DNA of 44,448 nt, from contig CALCQV010000151.1 in the NCBI GenBank assembly GCA_937894795.1, positions 1 to 44,448 on the forward strand, written 5' to 3'. The translations under genes were made by a program, and so were the position numbers. This DNA comes from an uncultured Bacteroidales bacterium (GTDB lineage: Bacteria > Bacteroidota > Bacteroidia > Bacteroidales > Lentimicrobiaceae). Of the stretch, positions 9,717-17,773 are shown in pieces. Every line of letters starts with the position of its first letter. Position 1 is the first letter of the stretch. Below the pieces are notes generated by a model, which was not told the origin of the DNA, ran no database searches, and saw only the letters and a list, made by a program, of their open reading frames with translations.

Positions 9717-10262
9717 CTATTTAAGTATTCGGATATAGTCCTTGAATGAAGGAGCAACCCTATCTTTTGCAGAAAGTAATGGTGAGTTGGTATCCCATTC
9801 TATATTGAGGTCAGGATCATTCCATTTGATAGACCCTTCAGCCTGTTTATTGTAAACTCCTGTACACTTGTAAGTAAATATTGTATCGTCCTCCAGTGTT
9901 AGAAAACCATGTGCAAAACCTTCAGGAATCCAGTACATCAGTTTATTTTCACCGGTGAGTAGGATAGAAGCCCATTTGCCGAATGTGGGAGAGTCTTTAC
10001 GAATATCGACTGCCACATCCAGCACGGCACCACTTATTACTCTTACAAGTTTACCCTGAGCATAAGGAGAATATTGAAAGTGTAATCCCCTAAGAACACC
10101 CTTCATTGACCTGCTCTCGTTATCCTGAATAAAATTTACATCAATCCCTGCCTCAGCTAACTTAACCTTGTTGTACGATTCAAAGAAATACCCTCTGTCG
10201 TCGGCAAATACATCAGGCTTGATGACAAGCAAATCCGGAATTTCAGTGGTAAGAATTTCCAT
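9717..10262 (-). CDS. rfbC: dTDP-4-dehydrorhamnose 3,5-epimerase
   Basis: A 181-residue RmlC/RfbC-type cupin that epimerises dTDP-4-keto-6-deoxyglucose at C3 and C5 on the way to dTDP-L-rhamnose for surface polysaccharide. Visible residues include the catalytic His61 in GVLRGLHFQ, Lys71, and Tyr131 in TYKCT as likely general acid, plus the WIPEGFAHGF strand. The other rml genes are not in this window. It starts 5 nt after the lpdA stop, so it is probably translated from the same mRNA. A TTG at 10271 could extend it by three residues, but the ATG at 10262 (MEILTTEIPDL) matches the family. Confidence 0.93.
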   Translation of the reverse strand: MEILTTEIPDLLVIKPDVFADDRGYFFESYNKVKLAEAGIDVNFIQDNESRSMKGVLRGLHFQYSPYAQGKLVRVISGAVLDVAVDIRKDSPTFGKWASILLTGENKLMYWIPEGFAHGFLTLEDDTIFTYKCTGVYNKQAEGSIKWNDPDLNIEWDTNSPLLSAKDRVAPSFKDYIRILK

Positions 10263-10267
10263 TACAA

Positions 10268-11659
10268 TCAAATGTGAATTACCTCGTCATAGGCAGCAGC
10301 AACTGCTTCCATAATTGCTTCTGACATAGTAGGATGAGGATGAACCGCTTTGATGATTTCTTCACCGGTGGTCTCTAGTTTTCGGGCTACAACAACCTCT
10401 GCAATCATTTCTGTGACATTATCACCAATCAGATGAGCACCTAACCATTCGCCATATTTGGCATCGAAAACAACTTTAACAAATCCTTCCTTGTTACCTG
10501 CTGCACTTGCTTTGCCGGAAGCCGAGAACGGAAACTTGCCAATTTTTACATCATAGCCTGCTTCACGGGCGGCTTTTTCTGTCATCCCAACTGAAGCAAT
10601 CTCAGGATGTGTATAGGTACAACCCGGTATGTTGCCATAATCCAACGGATCAACATGTTTGCCGGCTATCTTCTCAACACAGATGATTCCTTCATGTGAT
10701 GCAACATGTGCCAATGCAGGGCCGTGAACTATGTCTCCAATGGCATATACGCCCTCAACGTTGGTACGGTAAAATTCATCAACCACTACCTTGCCTTTTT
10801 CAACCTGAATGCCGGTCTCTTCAATGCCTAAGTTTTCAAGATTTGTTGCAATGCCAACAGCCGACAATACGATATCAGCCTCTACAACTTCCTGTCCTTT
10901 TTTGGTTTGTATGGTAACCTTACACTTGTCGCCGCTTACTTCAACTGATTCAACCGTTGAAGAGGTCATTACCTTCATACCGGATTTCTTGAAACTCCTC
11001 TCCAGTTGTTTGGAAACTTCTTCATCTTCAACAGGTACTACATTTGGCATAAACTCCACCAATGTAACTTTCGTACCCATGGTATTATAAAAGTAGGCGA
11101 ATTCTGATCCAATAGCACCAGATCCAACAACTACCATGCTTTCAGGAAGATATGGCAGTACCATGGCTTCACGATAACCAATAATCTTTTTACCATCCTG
11201 CTTAAGGTTTGGCAACTCCCGTGAACGGGCACCAGTGGCAAGTATAATATGCCCGGCCGAGTATTCAGTTACTTTGCCATCCATGTCAGTAACCTCAACT
11301 ATCTTACCCGGTTTTACCTTACCGTAACCTGCTATATGTTCTATCTTATTTTTCTTGAACAGAAACTGAATACCTTTGCTCATTCCATCGGCTACTGACC
11401 TGCTTCTTTTAACTATTGCTTCAAAATCAGGTTTTACATCTCCGCTCAGGTTAATTCCATATTCTGCAGCATGTTTCATATAGTCAAACACCTGGGCGCT
11501 CTTCATTAAGGCTTTGGTAGGAATACAACCCCAATTAAGACAAATGCCGCCAAGTTCAGCCTTTTCAACAACCCCTACTTTCAAACCTAATTGTGATGCC
11601 CTTATGGCAGCTACATAACCGCCGGGACCAGAACCTATTACTATCAAATCGTAATTCAT
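10268..11659 (-). CDS. lpdA: Dihydrolipoyl dehydrogenase (E3)
   Basis: A 463-residue FAD flavoenzyme that reoxidises dihydrolipoamide of 2-oxoacid dehydrogenases or the glycine cleavage system. It shows the FAD-binding GSGPGGYVAAIRAS at the N-terminus, the redox-active disulfide Cys40/Cys45 in GGICLNWGCIPTK, the NAD-binding VVGSGAIGSEFA, the second FAD motif YAIGDI, and the C-terminal HPHPTMSEA with the His/Glu base pair. The window also holds gcvP, the glycine cleavage P protein, which feeds the H protein that E3 reoxidises; that partnership is inferred. Confidence 0.96.
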   Translation of the reverse strand: MNYDLIVIGSGPGGYVAAIRASQLGLKVGVVEKAELGGICLNWGCIPTKALMKSAQVFDYMKHAAEYGINLSGDVKPDFEAIVKRSRSVADGMSKGIQFLFKKNKIEHIAGYGKVKPGKIVEVTDMDGKVTEYSAGHIILATGARSRELPNLKQDGKKIIGYREAMVLPYLPESMVVVGSGAIGSEFAYFYNTMGTKVTLVEFMPNVVPVEDEEVSKQLERSFKKSGMKVMTSSTVESVEVSGDKCKVTIQTKKGQEVVEADIVLSAVGIATNLENLGIEETGIQVEKGKVVVDEFYRTNVEGVYAIGDIVHGPALAHVASHEGIICVEKIAGKHVDPLDYGNIPGCTYTHPEIASVGMTEKAAREAGYDVKIGKFPFSASGKASAAGNKEGFVKVVFDAKYGEWLGAHLIGDNVTEMIAEVVVARKLETTGEEIIKAVHPHPTMSEAIMEAVAAAYDEVIHI

Positions 11660-11682
11660 AACTCGTAGATATTAATGTTGTG

Positions 11683-11713
11683 CAAACTTAAATAAATTTA
11701 ACCGCTTCAACAA
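11683..11713 (-). promoter_or_regulatory. Bacteroidota-type promoter of lpdA-rfbC
   Basis: The minus-strand -7 box TAAGTTTG (plus CAAACTTA, 11683-11690) is preceded by TTG elements at plus CAA 11708-11710 (17-nt spacer) or 11711-11713 (20-nt spacer). It is 23 nt upstream of the lpdA ATG. Confidence 0.65.
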
Positions 11714-12143
11714 GGTTTGGCTGCTTTTGTTTTGTTCACAATTATTATTAGTGAAATAGCAATTTCTGATTTTCGCTCTTCTGAAAGTTGAGTTAACTGC
11801 CCTGGATTTTAATGTATTGGCAATTCCTCATCAACTAAAATTATATTCAATTCTCAGAGCGTTAACTATGTCGAAAACTTCTGTATTGGAAACTGTATCA
11901 GTCAATTAGGACACAATTACCCTATTCGGAAAATCTGATCAGAAAAATATTCCGTATAGTTTTGATATACAGTGTTATATATAAGATTTAGGACTTAGAC
12001 TAAAATGCTTGCGTAAAATAATTCCGCGAAATTGGTAAATATCATAGTGGTCTGTAGTTCAGATTAATATGGGTATATAGTTCAACATGCAAATATCAGA
12101 CTCGGGGAGTGGTTTTTGAGAATTGATTTTACATTTCAACACA
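11714..12143 (+). other. Non-coding stretch between lpdA and the DHFR-like gene
   Basis: About 430 nt with no open frame that looks coding, no tRNA-like fold and no clear hairpin terminator. A lone TAGTTTTG (11957-11964) lacks a TTG partner and faces no gene within 1.4 kb. I see nothing else identifiable here. Confidence 0.6.
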
Positions 12144-12698
12144 CTATTCCTTTTTATAAAAATAGTGCAGATGTACAAGTCCGGTATCATATCCCTTTAC
12201 ATCAGCCAGCCTGAGTCTCTGCGTTGGAAAACCGGGTTTGAAGAGAGGGATTCCCTTGCCCAATAATACAGGTATAATTGCAATATAATACTCATCAATC
12301 AACTTCTTCTCCATGAGTTGCAATATGATTTGAGAACCACCTTCTATGAACAGGCGTTTCCCATCGGCTATTAGTTTTACGACAAAAGCTGCCAGATCAC
12401 CTGAAAAGAATTTTAACCGTGAACTGTCAGAGAGTTTAGTATCCTGATCTTGTGAATGAGTCACTATATACGTTTCTTTATCTTCATGCTGATAATCAGG
12501 TGCGTTAAGCTTTATCCAGTCATACGTGGTTTTTCCCATGATGATTGTGTCAATAGTATCAAGAAATACCGCATAACCATAATCTTCTCCCACCTTGCTC
12601 ACCGAATCAAGAAAGGAAAGATCTTCATTCTCACCGGCTATATAACCATCCAGGCTGCACGCAATATAAAGGATTGCACTGCCATTCATTTTAGGCAT
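12144..12698 (-). CDS. Dihydrofolate reductase family protein (RibD C-terminal-like)
   Basis: A 184-residue reductase of the DHFR/RibD-C superfamily, seen from YIACSLDGYIAG near the N-terminus, IIMGKTTYDWI, and the NADPH-side motif LFIEGGSQIILQLMEKKLIDEYYIAIIPVLLGKGIPLF. Members reduce small heterocycles with NADPH; this standalone YyaP/YwjB-like class has no settled substrate and should not be read as FolA. The ATG at 12698 (MPKMNGSAILYI) is chosen; an ATG at 12689 is also possible. An earlier GTG at 12776 would add 26 unlikely residues. It lies 88 nt downstream of the Lrp/AsnC gene on the same strand. Confidence 0.82.
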   Translation of the reverse strand: MPKMNGSAILYIACSLDGYIAGENEDLSFLDSVSKVGEDYGYAVFLDTIDTIIMGKTTYDWIKLNAPDYQHEDKETYIVTHSQDQDTKLSDSSRLKFFSGDLAAFVVKLIADGKRLFIEGGSQIILQLMEKKLIDEYYIAIIPVLLGKGIPLFKPGFPTQRLRLADVKGYDTGLVHLHYFYKKE

Positions 12699-12733
12699 GG
12701 ATTTAAAATTAATAAAGTGAATAATTGAACATT

Positions 12734-12760
12734 GTAACGGAGTAAATGGAGTCCCGTTAC
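12734..12760. repeat. Inverted repeat in the leader between the Lrp/AsnC gene and the DHFR-like gene
   Basis: Perfect 7-bp arms GTAACGG and CCGTTAC are separated by 13 nt. No U-tract follows on either strand, so a terminator is unlikely. An operator or an mRNA hairpin is possible. Confidence 0.35.
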
Positions 12761-12786
12761 TTATATAATGCAACACGTTTATCTGA

Positions 12787-13254
12787 TCAAAGTTCTAACT
12801 GACGTTCAAAACCTGTTTGCAGAGAAATGAATGTTTCGGTAAATGTTATTTCAGGAATTGATTGAATCTGTTCGACAATTATCTTCTTTAAATGCTCATT
12901 GTTGTGGGTATATATTTTCAGAAGAAGGGAGTATTTCCCTGATATATGATGACATTCAACTATCTCAGGTATTTTCTTGATTTTCTGAAACACTTCATCA
13001 TGAGTCGAGGTTGCAGTCAAATTAACCTGAATTCCAATAAATGCGCAGGTATGATAGCCCATGCCTCCGGGATTCAATACTAGTGAAGATCCTTTAATGA
13101 GGCCTGCTTCTTCCATCTTTTGAACCCTTTGATGTATGGCAGCCCCCGAGACCTTGCATTGGCGGGCGACCTCAACAAAAGGCATACGAGCATCGGTATT
13201 CAGTAATTTCAATATCTTTTTATCCAAACTGTCAATATGAAAGTGTTTCTCCAT
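12787..13254 (-). CDS. Lrp/AsnC family transcriptional regulator
   Basis: A 155-residue regulator. The N-terminal AsnC-type helix-turn-helix spans about residues 8-55 (LDKKILKLLNTDARMPFVEVARQ...SGAAIHQRVQKMEEAGLIKG). A C-terminal RAM domain (about 70-150) usually binds an amino acid and mediates octamer formation. It is divergently transcribed from the Cys/Met-metabolism PLP enzyme at 13431, the classic layout for local control, so that gene is its most likely target (inference). The effector amino acid cannot be read from sequence. Confidence 0.93.
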   Translation of the reverse strand: MEKHFHIDSLDKKILKLLNTDARMPFVEVARQCKVSGAAIHQRVQKMEEAGLIKGSSLVLNPGGMGYHTCAFIGIQVNLTATSTHDEVFQKIKKIPEIVECHHISGKYSLLLKIYTHNNEHLKKIIVEQIQSIPEITFTETFISLQTGFERQLEL

Positions 13255-13325
13255 CTTTAAGTTAAAAATGTTAATATTTAAAGCAAAATAGGCCTAAATG
13301 CTTACAAATTTTAAAAAATAGAGGC

Positions 13326-13382
13326 ATATTTCTGCAAATATATGAGTAATATGCTAAATGAAGTTCGCTATTCGTATTTTTG
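13326..13382 (+). promoter_or_regulatory. Promoter and candidate Lrp-type operator of the Cys/Met PLP enzyme gene
   Basis: The -7 box TATTTTTG (13375-13382) matches TAnnTTTG and is 48 nt upstream of the ATG. No good TTG lies at the usual distance, consistent with a promoter needing an activator. An AT-rich dyad, ATATTT-CTGC-AAATAT (13326-13341), sits 33 nt upstream of the -7 box, where an Lrp-type activator could bind. The box overlaps the first codons of the longest open frame (TTG at 13380), so that start is not credible. Confidence 0.45.
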
Positions 13383-13430
13383 TATGGTAAAATATCAGGG
13401 AATAAACTATTAATTAAAAAAATCAGGAAG

Positions 13431-14633
13431 ATGAAATTCGATCCCGCAAGTCAGATTCAGGATCTTCACCAATTTGGCGAATTTGGTGATGTAAATCCTT
13501 CAATTACCGATTCAGCAACATACACCTTCATGCAAGCCAAGCAAATGACTGATACATTTAAAGGGGAGACAGAGGGTTATTTTCTTTACTCCAGGCACTG
13601 GAATCCAAGCAATAAGTATCTTGCCGATGCTATGGCAGCTATGGAAGGTACAGAGGCAGCCTGGGTAACAGCCAGTGGAATGGCCGCCATTACCAATGCT
13701 ATCCTCCAACTGGTGAAATGTGGTGATCATATTGTAAGCAGTCGTACTGTTTATGGCGGTACCTTTGCTTTTCTTTCCAATTATATCAAAAGATTTAATG
13801 TAGAGGTTTCCTTTGTTGACATTACTAATATTGAAGCTGTAAAGTCGGCAATACGGCCTAATACCCGTCTAATCTACACCGAGTCAATGACCAATCCATT
13901 GCTACAGGTATCTGATATACCTGCACTTGCTGCAGTTGCCAACGATAATAAAATTCCATTGGTTGTTGATAATACCTTTACGCCCATGATCATTAATCCT
14001 GCAAGGTTGGGTGCTCATGTTGTGGTTTATAGCCTTACAAAGTTTGTAAATGGTAAAAATGACTGCGTCGCCGGCGCCATTTGCGGTACACAAGAATATA
14101 TAAATTCTCTGATTGATCTGAATGGTGGTACTTCCATGCTTTTGGGCCCGGTGCTTGATCCACTACGTTCATCTTCTATCCTGAAGAATCTACACACACT
14201 TCATATTCGTATGAAACAGCATAGCTACAATGCTATGTTCCTTGCCAGAAAGTTTAGGGAAACCGGACTGCCAACCGCTTATGCAGGTTTGGAAGATCAT
14301 CCTGGTCATGCAGTGATGACCAGAATGATGAATAAAGAGTTCGGTTACGGCGGTATGCTTAATATTGACCTTGGTACCGCTGAGAGAGCTGCAATTTTCA
14401 TGGAGGACATGGAAAAGAACGATGTTGGTTATCTGGCAGTGAGCTTAGGCTATTTCAAAACCCTGTTCAGCAATTCAGGAAAAAGTACTTCCAGTGAAGT
14501 CCCCGAAGATATCCAGCATGATATGGGTATGAGTGAAGGACTTGTACGTTACAGTGTAGGACTCGATAATGATATTGAGCGTACCTGGGATCGTATAGTC
14601 TTGAGTTTGAAGAAAGTTGATGTTATAAAATAA
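13431..14633 (+). CDS. PLP-dependent Cys/Met metabolism enzyme (methionine gamma-lyase-like)
   Basis: A 400-residue fold-type I PLP enzyme of the cystathionine gamma-synthase / gamma-lyase family, the usual length for the family. Visible cofactor residues: Tyr53-Ser-Arg55 (phosphate contact from the neighbouring subunit), SGMAA at 82-86, Tyr108 stacking on the ring, Asp180 in VVDNTF, and Lys204 in SLTKFVNGKND as Schiff-base lysine. The usual family motif after the lysine is GHSD-like; here it is NGKND, so substrate preference may differ. Methionine gamma-lyase, cystathionine lyase or O-acetylhomoserine sulfhydrylase are all possible. The divergent Lrp/AsnC gene suggests amino-acid control. 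Confidence 0.85.
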   Translation: MKFDPASQIQDLHQFGEFGDVNPSITDSATYTFMQAKQMTDTFKGETEGYFLYSRHWNPSNKYLADAMAAMEGTEAAWVTASGMAAITNAILQLVKCGDHIVSSRTVYGGTFAFLSNYIKRFNVEVSFVDITNIEAVKSAIRPNTRLIYTESMTNPLLQVSDIPALAAVANDNKIPLVVDNTFTPMIINPARLGAHVVVYSLTKFVNGKNDCVAGAICGTQEYINSLIDLNGGTSMLLGPVLDPLRSSSILKNLHTLHIRMKQHSYNAMFLARKFRETGLPTAYAGLEDHPGHAVMTRMMNKEFGYGGMLNIDLGTAERAAIFMEDMEKNDVGYLAVSLGYFKTLFSNSGKSTSSEVPEDIQHDMGMSEGLVRYSVGLDNDIERTWDRIVLSLKKVDVIK

Positions 14634-14720
14634 GCATGGTTATCATCTCAGCTAACTCGTTTTACTTGTTTACCTGATTCACTAATTATTAAAAACTGAG
14701 ATGTTTTGTCATGAAACTGT

Positions 14721-14745
14721 AAGGGAAGCCTATAAAGCTTCCCTT
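14721..14745 (+). terminator. Hairpin terminator after the Cys/Met PLP enzyme gene
   Basis: A perfect 9-bp stem AAGGGAAGC / GCTTCCCTT closes a 7-nt loop and is followed by TTACTGTTTAT, a weak U-rich tail. It starts 87 nt after the stop codon at 14633. The rest of the 14634-14878 gap shows nothing recognisable. Confidence 0.6.
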
Positions 14746-14878
14746 TACTGTTTATAAGTATTATGTGGTTATTGTTCTTAATAAGGCCTTTAGTAATCGG
14801 AATCAGCCGCTTCTTAAGTATTTAATTGTTATCCGGATATCACTTCAAAACGCTAATCCAATATGGATGATTTCAGAA

Positions 14879-16567
14879 TTACACTTTTGATTTAACTGAT
14901 TTAATGACACTATTCCTGAATTTGTATTGAAGAACTTTCTTCTGCAGGTCACCTGAGGCTTTTCTATGTTTCACCAGGCTCATGATTTCTTGCGGCGAAT
15001 AGGTGTTTATGTTCTTACCTTTTACAAGTGTTTGGTTCACGGTGTTTTGGAATCGTGCCGGTATTGTTTTCACTGATGCTGATTTTGCAACAGGCAGGTT
15101 TTGAATAATGCCGTTTATAAAAGTGAAAGGTTTACCTTCAGGGTCACTGTAAAAGAAGTAGTTGTTATCTTCATTTACCTCTTCCAGATCATTGAAACCG
15201 TCGGCTATCAATACCAGGTAATAGCTTCCATTAAGGTCTGATGGCATGGTGTAGGTGAACAGGAAGTCGGAATCGGGGTCATTATATAATGCGGCAGCCA
15301 CACTGTTTCCTGAAGGTACATTGATATAATTCCACCAGCTCCCGGCTATACCCACACCTTCAGGCCAGTATGCATTATCACCTGGTATGGTACTGAATTC
15401 ATCGGTATAGTAGTCATGGATTAAGATTCCATAATCGTTGGCATCGTAGGCATTATAGTACATATAGAGGATGCTCCAACGGGAGGAGGCATTTACAGTT
15501 TCAGTACCTGAATTGTATACGTTATAAGTAATTTGCCGGTCGAGTAGTTCGGCCGATTCCGGATTGTCAGCATCAACGAGATTCCAGGCCAATACATCCA
15601 TTCCTGAAACAATATCACCTGAACCAACCTGGTTGCCGGTAAAATTGACATCTGATTTATTCTGGGCAACAAAAGCCGCCATACAAAAGCTGTTCACAAA
15701 GAAATCATAGTCTACCCAGATTGTTCCATTGTTACCCCATGATTTTCCCCATGAATTAATGACTTTAAAGGCTCCTTTTGAGTCATCATAACCGGCGAGA
15801 GTCATGGCGTGGTATGCATGCTGCATTCCGGGATTCATATAGGTGTCATAATCAATAATTGCACTGCTGTTCCATTTCATAAAACGGTCGCCAAGTTTAG
15901 CTCCAAAAGCAATAGGACGATTTTCAGCCAGATACGCCTTGAAATTTTCGACTGTCATTGAGGCTGCGTCGTTCTGGTCGGCAATTTTACGGAAGTTTAC
16001 TAGTTTGTTTTCTGCTGCCTCGGCAGTCCAGTCCGAAGGAGGATTGGTACCGCAATCACCTAAACCTGTGTATGGTGCCGTTGCCAGTGAAGCACTTCCT
16101 CTGGTTATAAGGGCATTCATGGCCGATTCAAACTGAGTGCCATTGCAGTCACTGCCTTTCTCAGAGGCCGGAATGGAAAGAAACAGATCCTTCGGACTCG
16201 TCTGGTTTGCCAGTTGACTCAGTTGACTGGCAGTCCATTGGTTGTCAATCCCATTTAAGGCTGTTTTGAGATTATAGCCAACAGCCCACACAACACAGGT
16301 GCCATATGAGCCTTGGTCACCAATTGGCGGGAACTTTGAACTTAAATCAACAGATGTGGGCAATGCGCCTGTGTTGTCATTTATTATTATATCCTCTGGA
16401 ATGGTTTCCAACTCTTCATCCTCAACATTCCAGCTTGCCATGGCTTGTACCAGTACTTCACTCAAAACATTCAGAGCTTCCTCTTTGGTACAACTGTTCT
16501 GAAATAATCCAAAAGAAATTACAAGTGTTAGCATGTAAAATGCCGGTCGTTTCATTAGCTTGATCAT
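14879..16567 (-). CDS. Lipoprotein C1A (papain) family cysteine protease with C-terminal CARDB-like domain
   Basis: A 562-residue exported protease. A hydrophobic signal (residues ~8-25) ends at Cys26 (FQNSC), a plausible though weak lipobox. The papain catalytic set is complete: oxyanion Gln85 in GDQGSYGTC, nucleophile Cys91 (Gln-to-Cys spacing of 6 as in papain), His253 in HAYHAMTLAGY and Asn271 in INSWG. About residues 335-480 look like a beta-sandwich of the CARDB type, ending in the characteristic LEEVNEDNNYF. No propeptide is obvious, and no T9SS tail is present, so it is probably a surface or periplasmic lipoprotein. It lies 59 nt downstream of the pentapeptide-like lipoprotein gene on the same strand and may share its mRNA. 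The substrate is unknown. Confidence 0.87.
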   Translation of the reverse strand: MIKLMKRPAFYMLTLVISFGLFQNSCTKEEALNVLSEVLVQAMASWNVEDEELETIPEDIIINDNTGALPTSVDLSSKFPPIGDQGSYGTCVVWAVGYNLKTALNGIDNQWTASQLSQLANQTSPKDLFLSIPASEKGSDCNGTQFESAMNALITRGSASLATAPYTGLGDCGTNPPSDWTAEAAENKLVNFRKIADQNDAASMTVENFKAYLAENRPIAFGAKLGDRFMKWNSSAIIDYDTYMNPGMQHAYHAMTLAGYDDSKGAFKVINSWGKSWGNNGTIWVDYDFFVNSFCMAAFVAQNKSDVNFTGNQVGSGDIVSGMDVLAWNLVDADNPESAELLDRQITYNVYNSGTETVNASSRWSILYMYYNAYDANDYGILIHDYYTDEFSTIPGDNAYWPEGVGIAGSWWNYINVPSGNSVAAALYNDPDSDFLFTYTMPSDLNGSYYLVLIADGFNDLEEVNEDNNYFFYSDPEGKPFTFINGIIQNLPVAKSASVKTIPARFQNTVNQTLVKGKNINTYSPQEIMSLVKHRKASGDLQKKVLQYKFRNSVIKSVKSKV

Positions 16568-16626
16568 GATTCTTGATTTGCTTATTTTTCTTATGATGAA
16601 TAACTATTTAACCTCTTGAATAATAA

Positions 16627-17535
16627 CTATTTTAATTCTACTTTACCTGTGATCTCTCCTTTTATGCCGTTTAACTCAGGATTAATACCAAAAATCGAGC
16701 CAGCAAGGTCTATTTTACCTGTAATTTCTGATTCTGTAAGATTTACCTTCCCATTGAAACGATTGTTATTCATCCATGCATTGGTGAATTTAGTGCTCAC
16801 CATACTAGCATTTCCTTCAATCGCGGCATCCGAGAAGCGCATTTCATCAACAAAGTGCGCATAATTCAGCAGGATGTCGCCTCTTATCACCATTAATGAG
16901 AAGTCGGCCTTCCCTTCACATATTATATTATTAAGTACCAGATCTCCATTTAATTCTGTGCCCTGGAATGATGTTTTCGCTTTCATTGTAGCTTTGAAGA
17001 AATCGGCATTGCCATCAAGCATTGATTCCTGCATGCTGAATTGTTTGGCTGCAGTTATTGAAGTAAAATAACTGTTTCTGCCTTGCACATGTACGTTGTT
17101 AAATGAAATTCTTTCATTGAATATGGAACCGGTAAAATTCACCATTCCTTCAATTACAGAATTGTCGAAGGATGTTTCGCCTCTGAAATCGCAGGCTTCA
17201 AAGGTCAGGTTTTCACTGAAGGTAGTTGTTATGGCAGCATGAGCCAGCGAACCGGTGGTTGTTACCTTCCCCATAAAAATACAGTTCAGGAAAGTGACAG
17301 GAACATCTATTTGAGCCACTATATTTGATGAGCTGAAGGTATAGGTGTTTTTTACTTTGGAGAAATCCAGATCACCGGTAATGATTTTGCCTTTAACTAT
17401 CAGTGGTTTGTTTTTATCCAATAATGCAATCAGTTTGTCAGCGTGTATGCTGTTCTTTATTGACTGCTCAGGGTTGGAGCTACAACCGGTCAAAGCCGAT
17501 AGTAGCATAAGCGTTAGGATGAAAACTTGCTTCAT
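16627..17535 (-). CDS. Lipoprotein with pentapeptide-repeat-like beta-helix
   Basis: A 302-residue lipoprotein: signal peptide MKQVFILTLMLLSALTGC with lipobox LTGC, lipidated Cys18. Residues ~50-300 consist of loosely repeated F-x-x-[AST]-x-F/[ILV] units (for example FLNCIFMGKV, FEACDFRGET, FTGSIFNERI, FQGTELNGDL, LAGSIFGINP), as in quadrilateral pentapeptide-repeat beta-helices, though the register is degenerate. Such proteins often act as binding scaffolds or, in cytoplasmic examples, as DNA mimics; an envelope lipoprotein form has no assigned role. It is upstream of the papain-like lipoprotein gene, so a functional link is plausible but unproven. Confidence 0.75.
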   Translation of the reverse strand: MKQVFILTLMLLSALTGCSSNPEQSIKNSIHADKLIALLDKNKPLIVKGKIITGDLDFSKVKNTYTFSSSNIVAQIDVPVTFLNCIFMGKVTTTGSLAHAAITTTFSENLTFEACDFRGETSFDNSVIEGMVNFTGSIFNERISFNNVHVQGRNSYFTSITAAKQFSMQESMLDGNADFFKATMKAKTSFQGTELNGDLVLNNIICEGKADFSLMVIRGDILLNYAHFVDEMRFSDAAIEGNASMVSTKFTNAWMNNNRFNGKVNLTESEITGKIDLAGSIFGINPELNGIKGEITGKVELK

Positions 17536-17585
17536 TTCTTCAATGGTTTTTAAAGTACAGGTGTATTGTTGTTAAAACGTTTATC

Positions 17586-17681
17586 AAGGCCTGCTTCATT
17601 GTTACTCAAGCTTTTTTTTGCCTGGTGTATTGCTACTCAAGTTTTTTTAAGGTCTGGTTTATTGCAACTCAATCTTTTTTT
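17586..17681. repeat. Three imperfect tandem non-coding repeats (31-32 bp) with T-tracts
   Basis: Three copies of roughly GG[CT]CTG-N4-ATTG-[TC][TA]ACTCAA-N2-T7-8. The core ATTGnnACTCAA occurs at 17598-17609, 17629-17640 and 17661-17672, spaced 31 and 32 bp. Each copy ends in a T-tract: 8 Ts at 17612-17619, 7 at 17642-17648, 7 at 17675-17681. They lie upstream of the pentapeptide-like lipoprotein gene (start 17535) and just beyond the gcvP terminator. The function is unknown; phased A/T tracts can bend DNA. Confidence 0.7.
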
Positions 17682-17691
17682 AAAAGTAGTA

Positions 17692-17727
17692 ACAAAAAAG
17701 CACCTGTTATATTTTACAGGTGCTTTT
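17692..17727 (-). terminator. Rho-independent terminator of gcvP
   Basis: A perfect 12-bp stem AAAAGCACCTGT / ACAGGTGCTTTT closes an 8-nt loop (17708-17715). On the minus strand it is followed by TTGTTACT, giving a run of six Ts including the stem end. It is 47 nt past the gcvP stop codon. Confidence 0.85.
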
Positions 17728-17773
17728 CTTATTGAAAACAGGATAAATTTCTGTATTTAGGACTGGAAAACCG

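Noticed and set aside
11957..11964. TAGTTTTG, a match to the -7 consensus on the plus strand
   Set aside because: No TTG at the right distance and no plus-strand gene before 13431; such 8-mers arise by chance in AT-rich gaps.
11660..12143. Search for a tRNA or small RNA in the long gap
   Set aside because: No T-loop-like GTTCGAATC, no cloverleaf arms and no terminator hairpin were seen.
17586..17681. Possible CRISPR array
   Set aside because: Units follow each other without unique spacers, copies are imperfect, and there are no cas genes.
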